Shown here in pieces: positions 1-5,100 of a DNA stretch of 6,347 nt. This stretch comes from JAZSQZ01 sp045538175 (GTDB lineage: Bacteria; Bacillota; Clostridia; Christensenellales; UBA1242): the NCBI GenBank assembly GCA_045538175.1, contig JAZSQZ010000079.1:1-6347 (forward strand), in the 5' to 3' direction. Every line of letters begins with the position of its first letter. The first letter of the stretch is position 1. The notes beneath the pieces were generated by a model, which was given only the letters and a program-made list of their open reading frames with translations, was not told where the DNA came from and ran no database searches. Both the position numbers and the translations under genes were made by a program.

Positions 1-258
1 TAAATATAAAACATATTTAGCAGAATAAACAAATTTTTTGTTTGTTGCAAGTGCAGCGCCAACAAACGCAGTAATTATCATAATAGGATAAAACATAAGG
101 CCAAAAGCACCCAACAAAAAGCTCCTTGCAAACCAAGGAAACCCAATAACAGTAAGTAAAGTCAAAACAATTGATGAGATTATCAAAACCAAACCCACAA
201 TTCTATTTTTTTCTCTTTTACTTGCGTTTATAGAACTATTTTTAGTATATCCAGCCAA
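1..258 (-). CDS. ftsK: Probable FtsK/SpoIIIE-family DNA translocase, N-terminal membrane part (3' end off window)
   Basis: This reading frame is open from a TTG at 258-256 to the left edge, giving the first 86 residues of a longer protein. The visible part starts with a short basic, polar stretch (about residues 5-19, several Lys/Arg) and then two hydrophobic segments, about residues 20-38 and 46-71. The second runs through FLLGAFGLMFYPIMIITAFV, a Gly-rich helix with a Tyr-Pro pair resembling helices of the four-helix membrane domain that anchors FtsK/SpoIIIE translocases at the division septum. Position supports this: spoIIIE lies downstream of the rpsO-pnp-ylxY-mlpA cluster in Bacillus. The start is chosen because AGGGGTG (271-265) sits six bases before the TTG; in-frame GTG 267 and TTG 264 overlap or crowd that site, no in-frame ATG exists, and a TAA lies upstream at 303-301. 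The ATPase motor and gamma domain are outside the window, so another small-helix membrane protein is possible. Confidence 0.6.
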   Translation of the reverse strand, partial: MAGYTKNSSINASKREKNRIVGLVLIISSIVLTLLTVIGFPWFARSFLLGAFGLMFYPIMIITAFVGAALATNKKFVYSAKYVLYL

Positions 259-264
259 AATCAA

Positions 265-271
265 CACCCCT
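265..271 (-). promoter_or_regulatory. Ribosome binding site deciding the TTG start of the translocase gene
   Basis: AGGGGTG read on the minus strand, followed by six bases and then TTG at 258. It is the only Shine-Dalgarno-like sequence near the beginning of this open frame, and it favours TTG 258 over the in-frame GTG at 267 and TTG at 264. Confidence 0.6.
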
Positions 272-284
272 ATAAAATATAAAT

Positions 285-320
285 AAAAAATGCTATTATC
301 TTATAGTAAGATTATAGCAT
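285..320 (-). terminator. Terminator-like hairpin and T-tract after the M16 peptidase gene
   Basis: On the minus strand ATGCTATAATC (320-310) and GATAATAGCAT (300-290) form an 11-base stem with one internal mismatch around a nine-base loop, followed directly by a run of T to position 285. This is the layout of an intrinsic terminator and it lies about 50 bases past the peptidase stop codon. The stem is AT-rich (four G/C pairs), so it may be leaky. Its left arm contains the -10 box of the next promoter. Confidence 0.5.
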
Positions 321-340
321 ATAAGTTTGTTTTAATACAA
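311..340 (-). promoter_or_regulatory. Probable extended -10 promoter for the translocase gene
   Basis: On the minus strand the perfect -10 hexamer TATAAT lies at 316-311 and is preceded by TGC, giving an extended -10 element. A weak -35, TTGTAT, lies at 340-335 with an 18-base spacer, which is acceptable because extended -10 promoters tolerate poor -35 boxes. Transcription would begin near 305-303, leaving a leader of roughly 45 bases before the TTG start. The -10 box lies inside the left arm of the terminator-like hairpin, so one of the two readings could be coincidental. Confidence 0.5.
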
Positions 341-370
341 ATAAAAAACCAGTCTAAGCAAGAAAAAATC

Positions 371-1645
371 TTAATTAAAGCAATCAAAAGCAGTCTTGTT
401 TGGTTTATCAGAAACAATAGTTCCACACATATTTGAAAAGTCAAATATTTTTGGAATTATACTGTTAATTTGTTCAAGTGTAACCGCCTGTATCTCGCTA
501 AGTTTTAGGTCTACAGTTCTAATTTTATCATACATAATAGTGTCAACTGTATTGTGCCTTGTAGTGTTAATCGATGTTTCAGATGAAGTAACAACCAATG
601 TTTTACAAAAAACTTTAGCTCTATCTAATTCTTCTTGTGTTATGCCACTTTTAATAACTTGATCAATTTCGTTTTTAATTGCAGAAATCGCAGTTGTTTG
701 TTGTTCATAATTAGTTGCAAGCGAAATAACCATACTTCCACCTAAATCATACAAATCAGGCAAACAATGTATCGAATAAACAAGCCCTAAGTCTTCTCTT
801 ATTTTTTGGAAAAGTCTTGAACTCATTCCACCACCAACAATAAAAGAAAGTAATGTATAAGCCATCCTGTCTTTTGTATAAACATTTTTCAATGGAAAAC
901 CTAAAGCGATATGAGTTTGTGCAAAATTTTTCTTTATAAAATTAAATTGTTTTTTAGGCAAATGAATAAGTTCTGTCGTAGTATCATACAAAACAGGCTC
1001 ACAATTCTTCTTTTCAAAATTCAAATTAAAGTATTTTTCAATATAATTGTCTAAATCATTTTGTTCTATTCCACCTGTTACGGCGACTACAACACGATCT
1101 GCTGTATAAAATTTATTTTTATAATCAACGATTTCTTGTCTGTTGATTTTCTTTAATGATTCCTTTGTTCCAATGACAGTTTTTTCAATCTTAGTACCAC
1201 CAAAGAACATTCTTGTAAAGTCTTCATATGCTATTGAAGAAGGGTCATCTTCATACATATCAATCTCTTCAAATATAACCTTTCGCTCTTTATCTATCTC
1301 ATTTTGGTCAAATTTAGAATTAAAGAACATATCAGACAAAATCTCAAAACATTGTTCCGACTTCTCAGTCATACAAGTAGCATAAAAGCATGTCATATAC
1401 TTACTTGTAAATGCATTTGCGTTTGCACCAATACCTTCAAGGTCTTTGCTTATATCTTCAGCCGAACGAACGGTCGTTCCCTTGAAAATCATATGTTCAA
1501 TAAAGTGCGAAACCCCATTGTTTTCCTGGGATTCATTGACACTGCCGGTGTTTACGCCGACCATTAGGGTGAAAGGTTTTGTTGAATCAGTTTTTTCAAA
1601 AACAACCCTTAAACCGTTGTTATATTTTTTTGTAATTGCTTTCAT
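371..1645 (-). CDS. mlpA: M16-family zinc metallopeptidase (YmxG/MlpA type)
   Basis: Encodes 424 residues, the normal size for the bacterial single-chain M16B peptidases related to the mitochondrial processing peptidase beta subunit. The inverted zinc motif HxxEH is intact as HFIEH at residues 47-51: His47 and His51 bind zinc and Glu50 is the catalytic base. The distal zinc-ligand glutamate is in the FEEIDMYEDDP stretch (Glu126/Glu127), at the family's usual distance. The second half-domain is marked by GGGMSSRLFQKIREDLGLVYS at about 271-291. There is no signal peptide, so the enzyme should be cytoplasmic; physiological substrates of this family are poorly known, although in Bacillus the orthologue affects extracellular protease production. 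ATG 1645 is preceded by AGAGGT at 1655-1650, a good ribosome site. The gene is 80 bases downstream of the deacetylase gene, as in Bacillus. Family assignment is very secure, exact role is not. Confidence 0.93.
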   Translation of the reverse strand: MKAITKKYNNGLRVVFEKTDSTKPFTLMVGVNTGSVNESQENNGVSHFIEHMIFKGTTVRSAEDISKDLEGIGANANAFTSKYMTCFYATCMTEKSEQCFEILSDMFFNSKFDQNEIDKERKVIFEEIDMYEDDPSSIAYEDFTRMFFGGTKIEKTVIGTKESLKKINRQEIVDYKNKFYTADRVVVAVTGGIEQNDLDNYIEKYFNLNFEKKNCEPVLYDTTTELIHLPKKQFNFIKKNFAQTHIALGFPLKNVYTKDRMAYTLLSFIVGGGMSSRLFQKIREDLGLVYSIHCLPDLYDLGGSMVISLATNYEQQTTAISAIKNEIDQVIKSGITQEELDRAKVFCKTLVVTSSETSINTTRHNTVDTIMYDKIRTVDLKLSEIQAVTLEQINSIIPKIFDFSNMCGTIVSDKPNKTAFDCFN

Positions 1646-1680
1646 TTTTACCTCTAAATCTATATAATAAAACTATAAAT

Positions 1681-1689
1681 AGTATAACA
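1681..1689 (-). promoter_or_regulatory. Possible extended -10 promoter for the M16 peptidase gene
   Basis: In the 80-base gap behind the deacetylase gene the minus strand reads TGT followed by TATACT at 1686-1681, an extended -10 element with a five-of-six hexamer. No convincing -35 is seen; TTATTG at a 17-base spacer is poor. Transcription would start near 1674, about 30 bases before the start codon. In so AT-rich a gap chance matches are common, so this is tentative; readthrough from the deacetylase gene is the alternative, since I see no strong terminator between the two. Confidence 0.35.
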
Positions 1690-1725
1690 TAATATTTAAA
1701 AAGCAATAACAAAAAATAAGTAATT

Positions 1726-2484
1726 TTATGACAAATTATTAGAAACCGTTGTTAAATTAAACCCCTTACTCTTAAGCTCCTTAATAATTTTAGGTAATGC
1801 TTCAACCGTGCTTTTTGTCGGGTGCATCAATATTAAATCACCGTTTGCCGGATTTTTAGTAGCACGCTCATATATCAACTTTGCATCTTTATCTCGCCAA
1901 TCTATTGTATCTCGAGTCCACATTATTGTTTTATATCCAAGTTTGTTTGCTGTATCAAGCGTTGTGTTGTTATAACTTCCAGAAGGAGGCGCAAATAAAT
2001 TCATATCATAATTTATTACACTTTTAACAAGTTCGTGCGTGATATAAATTTCGTCTTGATTTTGCTCACTTGTAAGTTTTGCGTGGTCCTTGTGATAATA
2101 ACCGTGATTTCCTATTTCATGGCCATAAGAAGCAATTTGACCCAAAATATCATTGTTTTTTGCAACCCAGCAACCTCCTACAAAGAAAGTTGTTTTGATG
2201 TTTTCTTGTTTGAATAGTACTAACATTTCTTCTAAATATTCAGTACCCCAATATACATTTACCATAAGTGTTATATCTTTTTTTTCTTTGTTGCCTGAAT
2301 ATATTGCTAAATTATTTTTAAGATACGAAACTGAAACCGTTGGTGAAAATAGTGAAACAGCAAATATGCAACAAATTGTCAAAACAATAATAACATTGCA
2401 AACAATATGAATAAACACCTTTTCATTATTAGTTTTAAAACCAAAAATTTTCATATAATAATATATGTTTTTGCTTTTAAGCAT
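1726..2484 (-). CDS. ylxY: YlxY-type polysaccharide deacetylase-family protein, membrane anchored
   Basis: Encodes up to 252 residues: a short N-terminus, one membrane helix (about residues 23-46), then a NodB-homology domain facing outward. Motif 2 is intact, with His127 and His131 in GNHGYYHKDH. Motif 3 is degenerate, APPSG at 165-169 instead of RxPxG; DTIDW (192-196) and LMHPT with His221 match motifs 4 and 5. Motif 1, normally TFDDG, reads VNVYWG at 75-80, so both aspartates, including the catalytic base, are absent. The VNVxWG form is what I recall for the YlxY branch linked to endospore formers, and the place between pnp and the M16 gene fits it. True deacetylase activity on peptidoglycan is therefore doubtful. 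The start is uncertain: neither ATG 2484 nor ATG 2454 (residue 11, beginning MKIFGFK) has a recognisable ribosome site; MKIFGFK looks more like the N-termini of relatives. Confidence 0.85.
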   Translation of the reverse strand: MLKSKNIYYYMKIFGFKTNNEKVFIHIVCNVIIVLTICCIFAVSLFSPTVSVSYLKNNLAIYSGNKEKKDITLMVNVYWGTEYLEEMLVLFKQENIKTTFFVGGCWVAKNNDILGQIASYGHEIGNHGYYHKDHAKLTSEQNQDEIYITHELVKSVINYDMNLFAPPSGSYNNTTLDTANKLGYKTIMWTRDTIDWRDKDAKLIYERATKNPANGDLILMHPTKSTVEALPKIIKELKSKGFNLTTVSNNLS

Positions 2485-2498
2485 ATGAAAAGAAAATA

Positions 2499-2527
2499 AA
2501 AAAACAGGAAGATTTTTCCTGTTTTTT
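2499..2527 (-). terminator. Intrinsic terminator of pnp
   Basis: A perfect 12-base-pair stem, arms 2499-2510 and 2516-2527, encloses the five-base loop 2511-2515. The core is ACAGGAA/TTCCTGT and the outer pairs are the A/T tracts, so on the minus strand the hairpin is followed by a run of T. It begins 11 bases after the pnp stop codon. Because T-tracts flank it on both sides it could also stop transcription coming from the left. It lies only 15 bases before the first possible start codon of the deacetylase gene, so that gene needs readthrough or a promoter I cannot identify. Confidence 0.88.
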
Positions 2528-2538
2528 ATTTTTTAATA

Positions 2539-4626
2539 TTAAAGTTTTTTGATAAGTTTTAAGTCAACTCTACCTTTTTCGTCAACTTTGATAACTTCTA
2601 CTGAAACATTGTCGCCAATATTTACAACATCAGTTACTTTTTCAACTCTATTCTTTGAAAGTTTTGAGATATGAATCATTCCATCTTTGCCTGGAGCAAC
2701 TTCAACAAAAGCACCAAATTGCATAATTCTTACAACTTTACCTTCGTATTGCTTACCAACTTCAAGGTCTTCAGCAATATTTAAGATAATTTGTTTTGCT
2801 TTTTGTGCCATAGCTTCGTCACTTGTTGCAACAAAAACTTTTCCGTCGTCTTCAATATCAATCTTTACGCCTGTTTCTTCGATAATTTTATTGATAACCT
2901 TACCGCCACTACCAATAACATCTTTAATTTTATCAGGGTCAATATTAAATGTAATAATCTTTGGAGCATATTTTGAAAGTTGTTTTCTAGGTGTTTTGAT
3001 TGTTTTAAGCATAATATCAAGGATTTCGAGTCTGCCTTTTCTTGCTTGTTCTAGAGCTGTTGTAAGGATTTTTTCATCGATACCTTTGATTTTGATATCC
3101 ATTTGAATTGCTGTGATACCTTTAGTTGTTCCAGCAACCTTAAAGTCCATATCACCGAAGAAGTCTTCTAAGCCTTGAATATCGCTCATAACAGCAACTT
3201 TGTTGCTATCTGTTGCCTTAAGAAGACCCAAAGCAATACCAGCAACAGGGGCTTTAATAGGAACACCAGCATCCATAAGTGAAAGTGTTGAACCACAAAC
3301 ACTAGCCATTGATGAAGAACCATTTGAACTTAAAACTTCACTAACAAGTCTTAAAGCATATGGGAATTCTTCTTCAGAAGGAATAACAGCTTCTAAAGCT
3401 CTTTCTGCAAGTGCACCGTGACCGATTTCTCTTCTACCTGGGCTCTTTAAAGGTCTTGCTTCCCCTGTAGCATATGGTGGCATGTTATAATGGTGCATAT
3501 ATCTTTTTGCTTCATCTTCGTCAATACCATCAAGTTTTTGTACTTCAGAGATTGTACCAAGTGTACAAGCGTTTAAAACTTGTGTTTGGCCACGAGTGAA
3601 AACACCACTACCGTGAACTCTAGGAAGAACACCGACTTCACACCAAATAGGACGAATTTCTGTTAATTTTCTTCCATCAGGTCTAACACCCTTGTTGATG
3701 ATTTTATCTCTAACTTTTTGTTTTGTATGTTTATAGATAACATCAGCAATCATTCTTTGTTTGTCTGGGAAAATTTCTGCAAAATGTTCTTGAACTTCTT
3801 TATCAAGAGCATCTTGTCTTTCTTGTCTAACTTGTCTATCAAAAGTATCGAGTGCTTTGTCAAGTTTCTTATCTGCAAATTCAAGAACAGCCTTTTCTAC
3901 TTCTGGATCTGGAAGGCAAAGTTCTGGTTCAACTTTCTTTTTGCCGATTTTCTTTTGAATATCAAGTTGGAAGTCAACCAACTTCTTAATTTCTTCGTGT
4001 GCAAACATAATTGCACCAAGCATTTCTTTTTCTGTAACTTCGTTAGCACCAGCTTCAACCATTAAGATTGCTTCTCTTGTACCACTAACGTAAACATACA
4101 TGCTACTTTTTTCTCTTTCAGCAATTGTTGGGTTGATGATATATTTTCCATCGATGCAACCAACAGCAACAGCACCTGTTGGACCTTGAAATGGAATATC
4201 TGAAATTGTAAGAGCAACTGATGAAGCAAGCATACCAAGTGGTTCTGGAGCAACATCTGTGTCGACAGATAATGCTGTAACAACAACTGCTACGTCATTA
4301 TAGAAACCTTTTGGGAAAAGTGGACGAAGTGGTCTATCAATCAAACGAGATGTTAAAATAGCTTTATCGCTTGGTCTACCTTCTCTTTTTTTGTATCCAC
4401 CAGGAATTTTACCTACTGCATACATTTTTTCTTCAAAATCAACACCTAATGGGAAGAAATCGATACCATCTCTTGGTTTTTCAGCCATAGTGACGTTTGC
4501 TTGAACAATTGTTTCACCTGATTTTACAAAACAAGTACCATTAGCTTGTCCAGCATACTTACCTGTTTCAACAATAATTTCTTTGCCACCGATAACTGTT
4601 TTAAAAATATTGTTTTTTACTTTCAT
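2539..4626 (-). CDS. pnp: Polyribonucleotide nucleotidyltransferase (PNPase)
   Basis: PNPase degrades RNA 3' to 5' by phosphorolysis, releasing nucleoside diphosphates, and acts as a ring-shaped trimer in the cytoplasm. The 695-residue product has the full domain order: RNase PH domain 1 (about 1-220, with GRPSDKAILTSRLIDRPLRP at 83-102), the linking helical domain, RNase PH domain 2 (about 310-535), KH domain with the loop IGSGGK at 571-576, and S1 domain (about 624-692). The active domain carries SPGRREIGHG from 395, SSNGSSS from 433, and the two aspartates of DFFGDMD, Asp488 and Asp494, matching E. coli Asp486 and Asp492. ATG 4626 is chosen because AAAGGAG lies five bases upstream; the open frame continues 19 codons further but crosses the intercistronic hairpin. 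It follows rpsO by 94 bases, the widely conserved rpsO-pnp pairing. No key residue is missing. Confidence 0.98.
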   Translation of the reverse strand: MKVKNNIFKTVIGGKEIIVETGKYAGQANGTCFVKSGETIVQANVTMAEKPRDGIDFFPLGVDFEEKMYAVGKIPGGYKKREGRPSDKAILTSRLIDRPLRPLFPKGFYNDVAVVVTALSVDTDVAPEPLGMLASSVALTISDIPFQGPTGAVAVGCIDGKYIINPTIAEREKSSMYVYVSGTREAILMVEAGANEVTEKEMLGAIMFAHEEIKKLVDFQLDIQKKIGKKKVEPELCLPDPEVEKAVLEFADKKLDKALDTFDRQVRQERQDALDKEVQEHFAEIFPDKQRMIADVIYKHTKQKVRDKIINKGVRPDGRKLTEIRPIWCEVGVLPRVHGSGVFTRGQTQVLNACTLGTISEVQKLDGIDEDEAKRYMHHYNMPPYATGEARPLKSPGRREIGHGALAERALEAVIPSEEEFPYALRLVSEVLSSNGSSSMASVCGSTLSLMDAGVPIKAPVAGIALGLLKATDSNKVAVMSDIQGLEDFFGDMDFKVAGTTKGITAIQMDIKIKGIDEKILTTALEQARKGRLEILDIMLKTIKTPRKQLSKYAPKIITFNIDPDKIKDVIGSGGKVINKIIEETGVKIDIEDDGKVFVATSDEAMAQKAKQIILNIAEDLEVGKQYEGKVVRIMQFGAFVEVAPGKDGMIHISKLSKNRVEKVTDVVNIGDNVSVEVIKVDEKGRVDLKLIKKL

Positions 4627-4631
4627 TTTGA

Positions 4632-4638
4632 CTCCTTT
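4632..4638 (-). promoter_or_regulatory. Ribosome binding site of pnp
   Basis: AAAGGAG on the minus strand with a five-base spacer to ATG 4626. It fixes the pnp start and rules out the 19-codon upstream extension. It lies about 16 bases downstream of the T-tract of the intercistronic hairpin. Confidence 0.85.
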
Positions 4639-4654
4639 AAAAAAGTTAATATTT

Positions 4655-4711
4655 AAAAAAATAGCGAGTTTATAGGCAACCAAAAAGATTGCTTATAAGT
4701 ACCCGCTATTT
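4655..4711 (-). terminator. Long intercistronic rpsO-pnp hairpin with T-tract (attenuator or RNase III-type target)
   Basis: On the minus strand the arm beginning AAATAGCG (4711-4704) pairs with CGCTATTT (4666-4659); inside this eight-pair base the helix continues imperfectly through TATA and GCAA blocks, with G-U wobbles, an A-C mismatch and a small bulge, to a T-rich loop near 4684-4688. The hairpin is followed by seven T (4661-4655, overlapping the last pairs). It starts 10 bases after the rpsO stop. The form fits a partial terminator reducing transcription into pnp; the length also suits double-strand cleavage. In E. coli the pnp leader hairpin is an RNase III target used in PNPase autoregulation; applying that here is inference. 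I see no separate pnp promoter. Confidence 0.75.
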
Positions 4712-4720
4712 AATTTTTAA

Positions 4721-4981
4721 CTATCTAATGTTTAATGCTTTCTTTAATTCTCTGTATTTGTTAATATCTTCTTTTTCAAGATATTTTAAAAGGCCCTTTC
4801 TTTGACCAACCATTTGAAGAAGACCTCTACGAGAGTGATTATCACCAGGATTTTTTTGAAGATGAGCTGTTAAGTGATTGATTCTTTCTGTAAGTAAAGC
4901 GATTTGAACTTCTGAAGAACCTGTATCTTTCTCATTTCTAGCAAATGTCTTGATGATTTCTTGTTTCTTAACTTTATCCAT
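4721..4981 (-). CDS. rpsO: 30S ribosomal protein S15
   Basis: Encodes 86 residues, close to the usual 88-89 for this all-helical protein, which binds the 16S rRNA three-way junction of helices 20-22 early in assembly of the small-subunit platform. Diagnostic blocks are present: the N-terminal part with NEKDTGSSEVQIALLTERIN, then LTAHLQKNPGDNHSRRGLLQ with the conserved His-Ser-Arg-Arg, and QRKGLLKYLE near the C-terminus. ATG 4981 is chosen because AAAGGAG (4996-4990) precedes it by eight bases and because MDKVKKQEII matches the family N-terminus; an in-frame ATG at 5017 would add 12 residues and falls inside the leader helix. It has its own promoter just behind recJ and is followed by the rpsO-pnp hairpin. 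Regulation by S15 binding to its own leader is likely. Confidence 0.98.
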   Translation of the reverse strand: MDKVKKQEIIKTFARNEKDTGSSEVQIALLTERINHLTAHLQKNPGDNHSRRGLLQMVGQRKGLLKYLEKEDINKYRELKKALNIR

Positions 4982-4989
4982 TATATTTA

Positions 4990-4996
4990 CTCCTTT
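4990..4996 (-). promoter_or_regulatory. Ribosome binding site of rpsO
   Basis: AAAGGAG on the minus strand, eight bases before ATG 4981. It decides the start against the in-frame ATG at 5017. Its AAGG could pair with the unpaired CCTT at 5023-5020 in the leader, which would offer a way to trap or hide the start site. Confidence 0.85.
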
Positions 4997-5007
4997 TAAT
5001 ATATTCG

Positions 5008-5054
5008 CCCTAAACAAAGAAGGTCGTTGAGCATTCGTGCCCCTTTGTTACGGG
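5008..5054 (-). promoter_or_regulatory. Candidate S15 autoregulatory leader RNA
   Basis: On the minus strand CCC-GT-AACAAAG (5054-5043) faces CTTTGTT-TA-GGG (5019-5008): seven plus three Watson-Crick pairs separated by a two-by-two mismatch. Inside, GGGCA (5042-5038) pairs with TGCTC (5033-5029) around a CGAA tetraloop, with one G-U pair, and AACGACCTT (5028-5020) stays free. The element begins a few bases after the predicted transcription start and ends about 12 bases before the ribosome site. Ribosomal protein S15 is known to repress its own mRNA through leader structures in several phyla, including Firmicutes. The structure is seen; its role is inference from position. Confidence 0.6.
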
Positions 5055-5063
5055 TACTTTGAA

Positions 5064-5092
5064 ATAATAACACATTTCAAGTGTTTTGTAAA
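5064..5092 (-). promoter_or_regulatory. Strong vegetative promoter of rpsO
   Basis: On the minus strand TTTACA (5092-5087) is a five-of-six -35 box, followed by a 17-base spacer and TATTAT (5069-5064), a five-of-six -10 box with an extended TGT just before it. This is a near-ideal housekeeping sigma-factor promoter. It lies immediately after the recJ stop codon, so rpsO and pnp can be expressed independently of recJ. Transcription would begin near 5058-5056, giving a leader of about 75 bases. Confidence 0.82.
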
Positions 5093-5099
5093 GTGTTTT
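5079..5099. repeat. Direct 9-base repeat bracketing the rpsO -35 box
   Basis: AAGTGTTTT on the plus strand occurs at 5079-5087 and again at 5091-5099, a 12-base period. The first copy fills the promoter spacer and the second lies just upstream of, and slightly into, the -35 box. GTGTT in the first copy also has an inverted partner AACAC at 5069-5073. It could be an operator or chance in AT-rich DNA. Confidence 0.4.
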
Positions 5100-5100
5100 T

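Noticed and set aside
341..400. A second possible terminator right at the end of the M16 gene, AAACCA/TGGTTT followed by T
   Set aside because: The stem needs several bulges and a loop of about 30 bases and overlaps the coding end; the hairpin at 290-320 is far more compact.
1708..1728. AT-only inverted repeat TAATTT/AAATTA after the deacetylase stop as a terminator
   Set aside because: Six A/T pairs alone are too weak to support a terminator call, despite the T-run that follows.
2450..2495. Possible sporulation-type sigma-factor promoter before the deacetylase gene (CATATATT-like -10)
   Set aside because: The match is weak in very AT-rich DNA and the spacing to the start codon is unsuitable.
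2687..3106. A 139-codon open frame on the plus strand
   Set aside because: It lies wholly antisense to the KH/S1 and RNase PH region of pnp, whose coding signal is unambiguous; the hydrophobic composition is a shadow effect.
4062..4286. A 74-codon minus-strand frame rich in Leu and Gln
   Set aside because: It is an out-of-frame shadow within pnp with biased composition and no ribosome site.
4627..4683. A 19-codon upstream extension of pnp starting at ATG 4683
   Set aside because: It would begin inside the intercistronic hairpin, has no ribosome site, and does not match PNPase N-termini; the start at 4626 has AAAGGAG at the right distance.
4982..5017. A 12-codon upstream extension of rpsO starting at ATG 5017
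   Set aside because: It falls within the 3' strand of the leader helix, lacks a ribosome site, and S15 proteins begin as seen at 4981.
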